Shown: piece by piece, positions 10,668 to 21,687 of the stretch | Numbering within the stretch: position 1 is the stretch's first letter | How the letters are laid out: each line of letters starts with the position of its first letter | Assembly (NCBI GenBank): GCA_004194705.1 | Contig: SADC01000367.1 | Span: 88,613-152,612 of the forward strand | DNA length: 64,000 nt | Source of the DNA: Ditylenchus dipsaci | Lineage: Eukaryota; Nematoda; Chromadorea; Rhabditida; Anguinidae | Direction of reading: 5' to 3' | The notes under the pieces: generated by a model | Databases searched by the model: none | What the model was told of the DNA's origin: nothing | What the model saw: the letters and a program-made list of their open reading frames with translations, nothing else | Made by a program: the position numbers and the translations under genes

Positions 10668-12847
10668 GGCACGTTAACAATGAGTGTTGACTTAAGTGTG
10701 AGATCCGCACTCAGGAACACACTCAGTCGTACACAGAGTGTCGACCCGAGTGTCGATCTGAGTTTGGACCTGAGCATTTTTACGCCCAATTTTTTTATCA
10801 GATGTTGCTTGTCAATAGCTCATTTTGAAGCCTTCAATCTCAGCTACCGGATGGTAACAACAGAAAAAGTTTTAGTGAAGAAAAAAAGTACAACTCTTCG
10901 CACGTCAAAACTTATTGTTCTCGGTGTTTACTGTTAAACTTTTTATTTTTTTTTCGCATTAGCATGTAGCCCTGAATCTTTAGTTTTTAACAAGCTATAA
11001 ATTGGCTCAATGTGCTAAGAAAAAGGTTGATAAAAATTCACTTTTATGAAACTACGTCTTTTTCAAAACCATTTGTTTTTCCAATTTTTCAAATTGCATC
11101 GAGCCAGTTCATAGCTTGTTAGAAACTAGAGATCAGAGCTACATCTCAGCCCCTTAAAATGCAAAATCATAATCAATTAACGATTTTTGCGCCAAATCAA
11201 AAAATTCGAAAATTGACTGAGATTTCTATACATGTAACTCCAAGTAATCCTAGGTCTGTAACGGATTTCATTCTTATCTGTTTTAGGTAAACTTATCCGC
11301 AAAAGCTTCCTCACATTCAGGGCATTAAAATAAGTCATCACTCACCTGAAAGATAAGCAAATTTTCAGTTTATAATGAAGTTTTCGAAAATATACCGAAA
11401 AATATACCGGTGTGTCCGGAATTCGTTCAGCCGCAATCAAAAAAGATGGAAGGTCAGTTTTTTGTGTGATAGATATTTCAGGCTTATGTAGGACCTCAAC
11501 AGCTTATGCTGTTTCCATATTACTACAGCATTTATAACGTGTCCGTCATTCAGGTATTTACTAGCTCTGCAGTCTGCTGAGGTGTCTCGTCTGATCAAAC
11601 GACTGCTAAAGCAGGAAGATCGTGCCGATGAAGCGTGGTTGGTGGTTGGAAAGGTGGTTGGAACTTTAAATACGCATCGCCTTTTGTCGAAAGTTATAAT
11701 CCCTCTGGGGGTGCTTTAATTTACTTTTTCAGTAAGTTTTTGACTTTCAGGTCCAAAAATCATCGAGCAATCGATTGCAACCATTTTCAGCACTGCTTTG
11801 CCGTCATTAACTGCCTCAATTTTGATTTTGGCAAATGACCACCAAAATTAGAGGAAACCAGCCAAAATGATGCGTATTTAGACTAATATAGCCTGAGCCT
11901 CCGCCAAGTTTGCTCACATGTTTAGTGACTTTCTCTTATTTGCTCACATGTTAAGTGACTTTCTAGAGTCAGAATTTCATGGCGAACAAGATAGATATTT
12001 TTTTCACACAAAATCACTTCCGGAAAACAATATAGCTAGCGAAAGTTTGACCAAGGAACAATAGAGTACTATTGAGGGCAGGATTTCGGTATTATTTAGG
12101 AACTGACTTTTATTGCGATTTCAATTTACATAATTTTATACAACCGTATGCTGAAAATGACGGCAAGAAGCAGGGCTACATTTTGAGTGTAAGGTTGCAA
12201 ATGAGTATGTAAATTAAAATTGGGAAAAAACGTCAGTTCCAGGATGTTACCGAAAAGTACTGGTATAGTCCTATTGAGGATTTCACCGAATTGGATTTTT
12301 TATATTTTAGCTCTAACTTTATACCAACTTTTCATCTGTATGATAGCTCAAATGAAAGCCCAGAAGCTTGGCTACATTTTGACACTAAACTTGTAAATAA
12401 AAGGAAAAAAAAATCTGCAGCCAGTGGTAGTCTAACCTGTGACCTAAGGCGATGCGTATATAAAGTTCCCCCCCCCCTTTTAAAAATTCTTGGCCTTTTG
12501 CTGTTTTCAAAGTGATTATGATTTTGAATTTTAAGGGCTGTGACATGCTAATGCGAAAAAATAAAAAAATTGAAAAGTAAACACTGAGAACAATAAGTTT
12601 TAAAAATGTGAGGGGTAAACATATAAATCAAGGGGGTAAACACATAATTTAACGAGTGTTTTCAATTTGAGCCATTTTTTTTTATCTCAGATGTTGCTTG
12701 TCAATAGCTCATTTTGAAGCCCTGAATCTTAGCTACCAGATGGTAACAACAGAAAAAAGTTTTAGTGAAGAAAATAAAATACAATTCTTCCCGCATTAAA
12801 AACATCCCAAATCTCACACTCAGGTCTACACTCATTGTGAACGTGCC
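10668..12847. mobile_element. Inverted-repeat element G, about 2.2 kb
   Basis: The left end GGCACGTTAACAATGAGTGT and the right end ACACTCATTGTGAACGTGCC are inverted. Subterminal text ATGTTGCTTGTCAATAGC and TAGCTACCGGATGGTAACAACAG near 10800 recurs near 12690 in direct orientation. TTAA follows the right end. Inside, 10963-11140 is a family K foldback. No transposase is seen, so it is probably non-autonomous. Confidence 0.5.
10963..11140. mobile_element. Family K foldback
   Basis: Arms CAAGCTATAAATTGGCTC and GAGCCAGTTCATAGCTTG form an imperfect palindrome; TAGTTTTTAAC and GTTAGAAACTAGA flank it. Relatives are at 31275-31480, 48184-48340 and 60014-60195. Confidence 0.5.
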
Positions 12848-12954
12848 TTAACCGAAACAGACAAAAATTTAGCTCGAAAGTACGAAAAACCAATTTCAAA
12901 CAATCAAATTATTTCTCGCCCAATTGTCAAAACAATGAGTTTTATTTGGGATGA

Positions 12955-13065
12955 TTTATTTGGATTTTTTATGCCACGATTCGGCTTACTTGCCTTGTTT
13001 TAGTTCAGCCAAATCGTGGCATAAAGTAGCCAAATCGTGGCAGAAAAAAGCAAAAGGCTGTAACT
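12955..13065. repeat. Short hairpin repeat
   Basis: ATGCCACGATTCGGCT pairs with AGCCAAATCGTGGCAT, and AGCCAAATCGTGGCAGAA follows. It abuts the palindrome at 13092-13701. Confidence 0.4.
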
Positions 13066-13091
13066 AATTTCACCCGTCAAATTATTTTTTT

Positions 13092-13701
13092 ACCCCGTCA
13101 AATTTGAATTTGGGCAAAATACTCATTTACACCGTCAAATTTGTATTTTCGGTGAGATACTGCAGTAAATTTTGCGGGAAACCAAATTTTATAGTCAAAA
13201 ATGACTTCGATCGCTCAAAATCCCACCCCAGAGTGGCCAAAAGCACCTGAAAGTTGTTTTTTTGGGGTTTACTAAAAGGGAATAAACTTTTGCGAAAATT
13301 CAATTGGGCGGATCAGAATTTCAGTCCGATGGGCTCAATCGCTCAGAATTTCACCCTGAACCATTCTCAACCATCTTAAACAACCCTAAACCATTCCAAA
13401 CAGCTCCAGACCAGTATCTAACTACCCTAAATCAGTGATTGGGGTTGTTTAAGATGGTTGAGAATCGTTCAGGGTGAAATTCTGAGCGATTCAGCCGATC
13501 GGACCGGAATTCTCATCCTCTAAATCGAATTTTCGCAAAAAGTTTACTTCCCCTATAGTAAACCCCAAAAAACCAACTTTCAGGGGCTTCTGGCCACTCT
13601 GGGGTGGGATTTTGAGCGATCGAAGTCATTTTTGACTATAAAATTTGAATTCCCGCAAAATTTACCGCAGTATCTCATCGAAAATTCAAATTTGACGGGG
13701 T
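13092..13701. mobile_element. Palindromic element H, about 610 bp
   Basis: Nearly the whole segment folds on itself: ACCCCGTCAAATTTGAATTT with its complement at 13682-13701, TCCCACCCCAGAGTGGCCA with TGGCCACTCTGGGGTGGGA, and ATTCTCAACCATCTTAAACA with its complement near 13450. The centre is near 13405. Confidence 0.65.
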
Positions 13702-14560
13702 GGCATCGGACTCAGATCCCGGAAACTGAGAATACGGACAACTCGGCTTTTCAAAAACTCATCTCAAAAGAAATTCATATATAGGACAACTCCACACAAT
13801 TATACTGATCTTTTTGAATACCCGCCTAATGCGGAATTCATTTTAGGACAACTCATCCCAACTAAAACTCATCTTTTTGACAATTGGGCGGGAAAATTTT
13901 GAATTATGGACAATTCACTTCAAATAAAATTTGATTTTCTGGCAACTCGATCATTTTGTCTTTCAACTTCCAACCTTTAGGCCTTTTGTCTTATCGTGTC
14001 ATTTAGGTTCGTTTCTCGATCCTTTCAACCTTTACATAGCCTGGTCGTGCCTTTTGACTGTGCACTTTCAGACAAAATTTAAAAAAATCAATTTTTGAAT
14101 TTAACAACACTGCCGCACGTAAAATCGTATAACAAACACTGTTTGATAACACCAAATGCACGATTTTACCCACCCGAACCCCAAAACATGGAGTGGGTAC
14201 GTTCGGGTAGATGGATATCCACCGGGATGCCCTGAAAAATAAAAGTTATCCAAAATTGAAAACAAACCATTTTTATCAACTTAAAATCGTATAGGGGATC
14301 GTATTTGTTAGGACCGAAATTGCGATTTTCCCTACCGAAATCTCAAAACCCGGAGTGGTACCTTTCGGGTAGGTGGACACCACCGAGATAGTTTACAAAA
14401 TCAAAAGTTAGTCTAAATAAAAAAGACACCAATTTTCCTAACCCAGAAATCTATTTTCTATTTTTTATTTTTAAATCTATTTTTATTTTCAGGGCATCCA
14501 GGTAGATATCCACCTGACTAGGTGGTCCCAAACCTGGATTTTGGGTGGCTAAATTCGGAA
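13702..14560. repeat. Repeat F copy 2, then two tandem units of about 170 bp
   Basis: The first 480 bp repeat 9995-10440. From about 14125, two units each carry AAAATCGTATA..., CCCAAAAC-like text, and a TTCGGGTAG(A/G)TGGA motif followed by CCACCG. Related TGGATATCCACC fragments occur near 14510, 44330 and 44480. No coding sequence seen. Confidence 0.5.
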
Positions 14561-14758
14561 TTTTGACTTCCGAGCACGATAAACCACATGGAAATCTAAC
14601 CTAACTATTACGCTTTAAAAAATTACAAAATCTAAATTTTGTTATCTCCATTCTATTCAACCCAAACTTTATTCTGCATACAGCACACAAAAAACACGCG
14701 TTACATCACAACACAGTAAATTAAACTTCTCAAAATAACATCGACAATTTAGCCTCTT

Positions 14759-14885
14759 CTGTTTTGCGTCAGTCCTCCTGTAGGTGATGGTGGCGGAATT
14801 TTCTTATACCAATCGCTCTTCTTCTTTTGCACTGCCTGATTTATTCCTGTAGCAAAGATGATCGGCTGATGAACCCCATAAAGCG
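14759..14885 (-). CDS. Candidate 3' terminal exon of an unidentified gene
   Basis: After an acceptor-like TTTAG, the frame reads LYGVHQPIIFATGINQAV then QKKKSDWYKKIPPPSPTGGL and stops at 14759-14761. AATAAA lies on the same strand about 90 nt beyond (near 14670). Composition (charged then proline-rich) and the splice and polyadenylation signals suggest a real exon. I do not recognise the family and could not find a convincing upstream exon. Confidence 0.35.
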
Positions 14886-14929
14886 CTAAAAATAACTCTT
14901 AAGTTTTTCTATGCATCAAAAAATGCATC

Positions 14930-15110
14930 CGTTACGTGTGCAGTTTGCGTGCGACTTGGAATAAGCCGACTTGCACGATGCGGAAAGACTTCTCATGCCT
15001 CTGTCACCCCGCTCCGAAAGAATGCTCGAGCTGTGATGAACTTCTGCGTCACCACACATGCTTGGCACATCCCGTTGCGCCTGTGTGGTCAGGTGTGTGG
15101 AGAATTACGT
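14930..15110 (+). CDS. Possible Cys/His-rich zinc-finger fragment
   Basis: The frame contains CTMRKDFSCLCHPAPKECSS then CDELLRHHTCLAHPVAP. Spacing such as C-L-C-H-P-A-P-x-x-C-x-x-C faintly recalls NF-X1-type zinc fingers. There is no flanking exon support and the frame ends soon after, so this could be chance or an old fragment. Confidence 0.2.
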
Positions 15111-15679
15111 CTTTACTAGTTGTTGTCGCACGAACTATCTTCAAACGTTTAATCGATACCAGGATATATTCACTTATCATACCCTTTCCAAAAAGAGGTT
15201 AATCTATCGTCCGTATAAATTTCAATTAAACCCATTTAAAAGTTGCTTGTCTGGATCTCTCTAGGTGCATGCTTTGTGTTTTTTAATTTTTTATTCACGA
15301 GTTTGGTATCAGTCTCTTAGAGGCCAAGTAGACTGTCAACGGTTACACAATTATTGAAGCTAAAACCTACTTAAGATTTCAAACCTGCTTTTTATCAAAA
15401 ATCGCCCATTTTTGTTACTCGCTTCTTTGATATTCTATAATATAAAATTCCCTGCTCATTTTCGATGTTCTTGCACAGCCCGGTGCAGCCTAGAACTTTA
15501 TCCGAGAAATGTTGCTACGCAAACAGGAGACTTTTTGAACCGTTCCTTACCAGAGCAGCCTTCCCAGCTACTCACATTTCTAAGTCATTTTGATATAAAA
15601 ACATTTCCATCAAGTTTTTTGTGCAGCTCTAGTTTAGAAATTTGCTACCGTCCTTTCAAACATAAATAAAATAAGTAAA

Positions 15680-15790
15680 GGGGCGCTAGTAGCAAACACC
15701 CCTCCCTCCAAATCTGACCTTTCAAGAATTGCTGTAACTACCCTTTGGACAACAAATTTAGGCTTACGGAAGTTGCGACTAATAAATGCG
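15680..15790. repeat. Short dispersed repeat ending GTGACTAATAAA-like
   Basis: GGCGCTAGTAGC, ATCTGACCTTTC, TGCTGTAACTACCCT and TACGGAAGTTGCGACTAATAAA match, in the same order, a segment at 35636-35785. There the 3' end runs into (TAAA)n. This suggests a small retroposon or retroposon end. Confidence 0.45.
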
Positions 15791-15818
15791 TGACGCTATT
15801 TTTCTGGGGTCTGGGAAA

Positions 15819-15963
15819 TATATCTGAATAGTCTTTACTTCAGTTTTAGAAGGAAAATTAGTTTAATTTAAGTTCAACTCAATCGATGAAAAAACATAAA
15901 GTAAATATATCTGAATAGTCTTTACTTCAGTTTTTAAAAGGAAAAATTTAGTTTAATTTAAGT
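15819..15963. repeat. Direct repeat, two units of about 57 bp
   Basis: ATATCTGAATAGTCTTTACT plus TCAGTTTT...AGGAAAA...TAGTTTAATTTAAGT occurs at 15819-15871 and again at 15905-15963, immediately beyond the Harbinger remnant. Confidence 0.6.
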
Positions 15964-16069
15964 GAAACTGGGGCATAAAGACAAGTGAAGAAGAGAACAT
16001 TTCAAATCATTTTTTCCTGCCAATCCACAGAACCGCGTCCACTCAAATAATTCACTAGTGTCTCGCGTG

Positions 16070-16528
16070 TTAGGATTGCCTCTTTTCCTGCTTTGGTGCT
16101 TGCACTTGACATGAGATATTCGGCAGTTGATTGTTGAGCAGCGAACGCCAAATCCCGTTGTCTTCATCCCCATCATTCGCCAAACGCCTTGGGTCATAAT
16201 TGGTGTGCTCTTCTAGGATAAAGTTGTGTAGGCAAACCGCGGCTTTGACAATCCAGTCTGCTGTCTCTACGAATTGAGAATTTCCGAAGGCTAAAGAATA
16301 AGACCATTGAACAACGAAACATAAGGCAAAAAAATTTGTACTTCACCTTTGTCCCACTAATTCTAGAAGCTTGTTAAAAACACTTAGCTCCATTCTCATA
16401 TATTGGTGAAATTTTAGTGGGAAGGCCTTCAATCGAAGAAACAACCGGTGATGCTCGCCGTCCTCGGAACGATTTAACAATAGCGGGTGTATCCAGTACT
16501 TTCTCTTATTTTGTCGGCGCAGTAGCAT
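16070..16528 (-). pseudogene. PIF/Harbinger transposase lacking its catalytic middle
   Basis: The amino-terminal part reads NKRKYWIHPLLLNRSED..EHHRLF, LKAFPLKFHQYMRM and SVFNKLLELVG, the conserved start of Harbinger (HARBI1-like) transposases. After a GTGAAG...TTTAG intron-like gap (16346-16291), the frame continues directly with FVETADWIVKAAVCLHNFIL then EEHTNYDPRRLANDGDEDN and stops at 16070-16072, the conserved carboxyl end. The roughly 200-residue DDE nuclease domain expected between these parts is absent, so the copy cannot transpose. The adjacent MADF-domain gene fits the usual two-gene PIF/Harbinger layout. Whether the GT-AG gap is a true intron or the scar of a deletion cannot be told. 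Confidence 0.8.
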
Positions 16529-16669
16529 TAGTAGCGCAAGAACAAGTTAGACTTACCATACTCACTTTTATTGGTTTCCTTAGACACACAGTCAGTGTTG
16601 CGAAGAGTGCTTTCTCTCCTAAAAAATCAAGTAGTATACACTAAGCTCAACAATAGTTTGTGTAAAAAC

Positions 16670-17076
16670 TCACTCTTTGCGGTACTCCATGAAAGGATCC
16701 ATAAAACTCATTGAACCGAAATGCGGCCATAAAAACTTTCATTCATAAGCACCAGCTCCACTAGGCTTTGCTTTCTTTTCTTTGACATATCGATCTCGGA
16801 GACTTTTCATACGGATCTTGCTTTTTCTCCATCTAAAAAATTCTCTATCTAATTGACAAGTTGGTTTATTTTTGCCAGCCTTCGAATGCTCCTCAGATTG
16901 AGCTGCGATCTTTGCCCAGACATCTTTCGATCCTTGAGATATTCTTTGTCAGCCTTGTTGTAGAGACTCGGATGTGCCTGTACGAGAGAGATGAGCAAAT
17001 CGTTAGCATTCTTCTTTTTCTTGACAGAACCTTCCTCTTTGATTTCTTTTACGCTGTCGACAATATTGACTGGCAC
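16670..17076 (-). pseudogene. MADF/Myb-like DNA-binding protein of a Harbinger element
   Basis: The frame starts MPVNIVDSVKEIKEEGS and contains NDLLISLVQAHPSLYNKADK, the start of a MADF domain (a Myb-related DNA-binding fold). After one base is lost near 16925 the domain resumes as DVWAKIAAQSEEHS, then FFRWRKSKIRMKSLRDRYVK, GAGAYE, a TGA where Trp is expected, and KFLWPHFGSM before the stop at 16670-16672. PIF/Harbinger elements encode such a partner beside the transposase, which lies just downstream on the same strand. The frameshift may be an assembly indel; the TGG-to-TGA change looks like real decay. Confidence 0.7.
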
Positions 17077-17219
17077 CTTGATGTATGGATTGGAAAGTAA
17101 AAAAATATATTAACTAGGTGTAAATGTGTCCGTGTACACGAAAATTTGAAGGAAAAGCAAAGAAAAGGCATGGCTTCACATGATAAAAAAAAGAATAAGC
17201 AAAAACACTCTCGCCTGCC

Positions 17220-17390
17220 GCGCGTTTTTCTAAAAACGCGCGCGTTTGCCGCGGCTTAGCTACCGCGCGGCAGAGCACCCACAATGGACGCGTTTTTCTG
17301 ACGCGTTTCCGCGCGCGTTACCGCTGCCGCTACCGCTGCCGCTACCGCTGCCGCTACCGCTGCCGCAACCGCGTCCATTGTGGGACAAGC
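17220..17390. repeat. GC-rich island with 15-bp terminal inverted repeats
   Basis: CCCACAATGGACGCG (17278-17292) and its perfect complement (17370-17384) enclose a 12-bp tandem repeat, ACCGCTGCCGCT, four times, plus runs of CGCG. Upstream at 17219-17275, GCGCGTTTTTC and AAAACGCGCGCG form a second GC-rich hairpin. In one frame it would encode an Ala/Val repeat, which I treat as an artefact. Confidence 0.6.
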
Positions 17391-17529
17391 ATAATGAAAA
17401 ACCATGGTAACCTGTACAAATCGTGCTATTTTAATGGCGTTATCATGAAAAACATCGATTTTACGAACGAAATTTGTCCACCTATAAAAAATTGTTAGAA
17501 TATATACGGTAAGCACTTTGTTGGTACCC

Positions 17530-17640
17530 GTACAAACTAGGTAACGGCTTGTTCACTTTGTTCGAGTAAGAGTTCGAGTTCGGGTTTTTGAGTAAATGAA
17601 AACCTCTTACCCGAGCTCGAACTCTAACTAGAACAACGTA
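17530..17640. repeat. Inverted repeat
   Basis: GTTCGAGTAAGAGTTCGAGT and TCGAACTCTAACTAGAAC pair around a short loop containing ACCTCTTACCCGAGC. Confidence 0.4.
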
Positions 17641-17839
17641 AAAAAGCAATAAGACCACCTCGATACCATTACACAATTAAAATCTTAAGTACAACTACTA
17701 GGACACCTTAACAAGAGTTTTCTTGGGTACTTCAACTACAAGGGGTGAAATATAAATGTAAGCAGAAATTATTTCTGTGTTTGAAAGGCTATCTGTTGAG
17801 AATAATCAGTGTTTATAATAAACGCTGAAAAAAGCGTCA

Positions 17840-18410
17840 AAAACATAGATAACAGGCAGAAAAAGCGGCAAACCAAGTCAATTAGCGGCGAAGAAATTCA
17901 AAAAAGTTGCGGCAGAAAAAAGCGAATTTACGGTAGAAAAAAGTAAATTTACGGCGAAAAAAAGTATTTTCAGGCAAAAAAAAGTAAATTGGCGGAACTT
18001 ACACTTGCTGCAGAAAAAAGTAAATCAGCGGCAAGAAAAAGTAAAATTAGCGGTCAAAAAAGTATTTCTGCGTAGGGTTGTCGGGTACTCGAAATTTCGA
18101 GTACTCGAAATCCAAATTTTTTTGATCTTATTTCTTGTTTTTATGTGTGATTTTTATCAAAGTTTTGAATATATTATGTCACAATTCAAAGCTCAATTCA
18201 TTGGCTACATAATGGTGTGAAAACTTTTAAATTTGGTCAATAGAAATATGTCTGTTTTAATGAAAACAATTTCGAGTCAGACTACTCGAAATCGAGTACT
18301 CGAAACTCCTTTTTTGCCGCAGAAAGCAAAAAAAGTCTTTTTACGGCAAAAAAGTAAATCTGCGGCAAAAAAAGTATTTTTACGGCAAGAAAAAGGTTTG
18401 CCCAGCCGAA
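17840..18410. repeat. AAAAAGTAAATTTACGGC-type minisatellite split by a palindrome
   Basis: Units of about 25 bp with A-runs, GTA(A/T)TTT and GCGGCA recur at 17850-18080 and 18305-18400. Between them, TACTCGAAATTTCGAGTACT (18085-18105) is a palindrome, with CTCGAAATCGAGTACTCGAA near 18285. Confidence 0.5.
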
Positions 18411-19454
18411 CATAACGGGATTTGTCAAAATTAAATAATGCCAATTCACGTCACTTCAAGACATTTTTTTCGACAAATATCAGTTTCTTTCTACACTCCG
18501 TTTCATATTTATAGCGCCACCCATAATTTTGTGGTTTGAAGCAATGAACAGTGATTTTTTGACGAAGTGACGCCATTTCAATATGCAATCAGTCAAAAAA
18601 ACACGTTTACGACAAAAAAATGAGTTTCGAAACCACGGGAAATTTTTTCACTGTAAAAACCGAAAAATGACCGTGTCATATTTGTAACGCCACCTGATTG
18701 TTTCAGCAAAAAGCACTAAAGGAGCATGCTCGCGCCCGATGCAATAATTCTTGCATTTTAAATTCGCGGGTACCAGGCACGCCAGAGATTTTGAATTTCA
18801 AATTCAAATTTTGAAATCATTTTGAGTTCTGTGCTTTATCTTTCGTGACTTGTCGGTGATTTTCGCTCTCATTTTACGCTTGATTTTTTTACTGACTGAC
18901 TGTTTTTGTTTTAGCGTCAAATAGTCTCGTGTGCTCAGGTGGTAGTTTTCGCGCATGCTCACGTTCTTCCATCGATCTTGCTGCTTGTATTAGATAAGTT
19001 TTATTTATTTTGTGCGCCGTCATTTTCTTAAGAAATGACCTTTATTTCATGACAGACAAAAAGTAACAAAACAAAATTTAAGCCCTGTGTCTCGGCTACA
19101 ATGTGCTACGTCATACTTATTTTTTTGATTATTCTAGGAAAAGTTATGACCATCAACATAAAAGCGTCGATTTTCAGTCAAAATAAAGGAATATCTAAGG
19201 AAAACGACTGCTTAGCCAAATAAATAATAGCTTTTCTCAAAAAATGTCGATGAAAAGATGACATCCATTGCACCATTCGAAAGCTTTTTGATTGCTCTAC
19301 AAAATTACATGTCGACTGTTTTTTTTAGAAAAATATAGGGCTGAGAGAAGGACGTTTGAATTTAGACAAGACAAAAAGTCTAAAAATAAGGCAAAAAGAG
19401 GGTTTTTCACTTTTTTAAAATTCAACCGTCCTTTTCTCAGTGATGATCACGTTA

Positions 19455-19985
19455 AAGGGTCATGCTCGTCGACGATGGAAATATTTTGGAAAGCGGGTAC
19501 CAGGTCAGTTCAAACGAGAATTATTTTAAAATAATTTTCAGTTGAGTACCATGCGTGGAATGAGTAATTAACAACACTTCACTCGTTTAATAGAATCAGT
19601 GGGATAGTGGCGGCGGACCGCTAAAGTTAGTCGTCGGTTCGATTCCCACTATAGGATACCCAAGTGCACCCCCCTGCAAGGAGTATTTTCTCTTAGCAGA
19701 CTTTTTTCTCTTAGCCTAAGGCCTAAGGCTAAACCTAAGCCTAAGTTAGCGCGCTACACATTGCAAAAAAGAAAACTTGAAAAAATCAAGGGAACCCGAA
19801 ATAGGATGCTTAGAGAAAATTACTCTTTGGAGGGGGTGGTGCACTTGGGCTTTACGCCACTGGAGGTATAATTTTTCCTCGACTTTTACGAAATTTCGTC
19901 AAATTAATTCTCGTTGGAATTTCGCTGGTACCCGCCTTTTTAAATGTTCCCATCGGCGACGAGCATGCCCTTTAAAAAACAACAG
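19455..19985. mobile_element. Foldback element with tRNA-like centre
   Basis: The left arm AAAGGGTCATGCTCGTCGA..., GCGGGTACCAG pairs with the right arm CTGGTACCCGCC..., GGCGACGAGCATGCCCTTT. Inner arms CCCAAGTGCACCCCCCT and GGGGTGGTGCACTTGGG also pair. Related end sequences occur near 18720 and 22938. Confidence 0.6.
19598..19650 (+). tRNA. Degenerate tRNA-like sequence (pseudo)
   Basis: AGTGGGA and TCCCACT could form a 7-bp terminal stem around ATAGTGGCGG, GGACCGCTAAAG and a good B box GGTTCGATTCC (19636-19646). At 53 nt it is too short for a full cloverleaf. It looks like a tRNA-Ser(GCT)-derived fragment within a foldback element rather than a working tRNA gene. Confidence 0.3.
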
Positions 19986-20228
19986 GGGGACCAAGGCATT
20001 TTTCACAAAAAATCAACAGGGAGGACCTTCAAAATCTGCACCCGATTCTCCATTAGCACCGTTAAACAGAAAACCATCCTATCTTACCTAAAATCATGCG
20101 GTGAACTTGATTTGTCAATACCATAATAGCGAATTCACTAACCACAACACCCATACCGGTGTAGATAACATTCTGAGAGGCAGCTGTCTCCAAATCCCGA
20201 AAATATTATTTTATACATGGATTGCAAA

Positions 20229-20291
20229 CCATGGTATCCTACCCAAAATTTACGCTGAACCCATGTTCAGCGTAAAATTTTGGGTAGGATA
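20229..20291. repeat. Near-perfect hairpin
   Basis: GTATCCTACCCAAAATTTAC plus GCTGAAC is followed by ...GTTCAGC and GTAAAATTTTGGGTAGGATAC-like complement, with a loop of a few bases. Confidence 0.6.
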
Positions 20292-20937
20292 CGTCGCAAA
20301 ACTGTGCGATTTGATGCAATTTCATATAAAAGATTAAAATGACTTATTGGTCCAAATCGACTTTTAATTCGTACTTTTGTAAAAAATTGTAAATGTTTCG
20401 AAGATTTGTGAAAGAGACATCTGAAAGTCAAAACACAGAACAACAAAACAAAAAAAAATTTAGCTGTAAACGAACTACTAAACGTGGAAAAAGAAGGCTA
20501 GACTCCCTAAGAAAACCAAGGTAGAAATTAAATTAATATGGAATTCAGGTACCCTCCAGAACTCTTTACCTTGTTCCCCCAAGGCAAAAAGTCGACTTTT
20601 AGTCAAAAGACTTTTGTCGGCCGGGTGAAAAAATGTTTTTCACACATAAAAAGCTCTAAAACATCGCAAAAACATGTTTCTGGGTACTTTTGCGAGGGCC
20701 CCGAATAAGAGAGTCCGGCCAAAAAGAATTGTTTTATATTTTGGTATTTTTTTGTACCCGCAGGTAGAAATGGGTTAATCACTTTTTTCCGCTATTGCAT
20801 TTATAATTTTTGGCTTTCTTTGAAGCAAATTTGCATACATTTTTTCTCAATTTCTTCTGAATATTATATTTTGCCAGCAGAATGAAAAATCTCTCCATCC
20901 ACATACCATTAGAGAAAAAGACAAAGCGTCATTTTTC

Positions 20938-20983
20938 TTTTCCCGCTTATTCTTCTTCTCCCTCCACTTGAAAGAGGCGCCAA
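20938..20983 (+). promoter_or_regulatory. E2F-like sites upstream of H2B
   Basis: TTTTCCCGC (20938-20946) fits the E2F consensus TTTSSCGC. GGCGCCAA (20976-20983) repeats the half-palindrome upstream of H3. Confidence 0.4.
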
Positions 20984-20996
20984 GATAGCAAGTGGA

Positions 20997-21029
20997 GTGG
21001 GCGTGGTCAGCTTCTTTGCCATATAAATA
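20997..21029 (+). promoter_or_regulatory. H2B core promoter
   Basis: GTGGGCGTG (20997-21005) is followed 17 bp later by TATAAATA (21022-21029), about 80 bp before the ATG. A (CT)n tract (21079-21095) lies in the predicted 5' untranslated region. Confidence 0.75.
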
Positions 21030-21109
21030 GGCAGGTCTTCTACTCACAACATCTCATTTCCCAGCATCAACTACAGAACTCTCTCTCTCTCTCTCAACTC
21101 TAATAAACA

Positions 21110-21487
21110 ATGCCTCCCAAACCAAGTGGAAAAGGAGCCAAGAAGGCAGTCAAGTCCCAGAAGGTGGTCCGCAAAGCCGGTGAGGGCAAGAAGCGCAGAA
21201 AGAGCCGAAAGGAATCTTACTCCGTCTACATCTACCGAGTTCTCAAGCAAGTCCACCCCGACACCGGCATCTCCTCCAAGGCCATGAGCATCATGAACTC
21301 ATTTGTGAATGATGTCTTTGAGCGAATTGCTGCTGAAGCCAGCCGATTGGCCGTCTACAACAAGCGATCCACCATCTCTTCCCGGGAAATTCAGACTTCA
21401 GTCCGTCTTATCCTGCCAGGAGAGTTGGCCAAGCACGCCGTGTCCGAGGGCACAAAGGCCGTCACCAAATACACCAGCAGCAAGTAA
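21110..21487 (+). CDS. H2B: Histone H2B
   Basis: Intact 125-residue histone H2B, which pairs with H2A in the nucleosome core. The basic tail [17 protein letters not shown] leads into the histone fold: [19 protein letters not shown] (alpha-1), [19 protein letters not shown] (alpha-2) and [20 protein letters not shown] (alpha-3 and C-terminal helix), ending [12 protein letters not shown] as in most animals. Length matches the family. There is no intron, and a TATA box plus the histone stem-loop (21542-21557) mark it as replication-dependent. Unlike H3 12.5 kb away, its frame is unbroken. The two genes point away from each other and share promoter and 3' elements, so they are probably co-regulated though not in a tandem cluster here. 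Confidence 0.98.
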   Translation: MPPKPSGKGAKKAVKSQKVVRKAGEGKKRRKSRKESYSVYIYRVLKQVHPDTGISSKAMSIMNSFVNDVFERIAAEASRLAVYNKRSTISSREIQTSVRLILPGELAKHAVSEGTKAVTKYTSSK

Positions 21488-21532
21488 GGCAGCACCAGAA
21501 GGAGTCTCTGTTTGATCTCTTCTCACCAAAAT

Positions 21533-21585
21533 ATCCCAAACGGCCCTCTTTAGGGCCACAACTTTGGTGGAATGCACACTCTATT
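21533..21585 (+). terminator. Histone 3' processing module of H2B
   Basis: The stem-loop GGCCCTCTTTAGGGCC spans 21542-21557, 54 nt after the stop. Nearly all of the 53-nt block, from ATCCCAAAC to CACTCTATT, is shared with the H3 3' module. Confidence 0.92.
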
Positions 21586-21687
21586 ATTATTTAACAATAT
21601 ATTTGTTTGGTTGGTTTGAGCTTAAAATAAATTAAAATGCGATGTTTTAAAAGAACAAAAATACTTTTCTGCTGCAAACAGCACGGC

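Noticed and set aside
12441..12480. Second full copy of the tRNA-ended element
   Set aside because: Only one end (GATGCGTATATAAAGT) is present.
17256..17516. Ala/Val repeat protein on the minus strand
   Set aside because: Produced by the ACCGCTGCCGCT tandem repeat; no flanking coding support.
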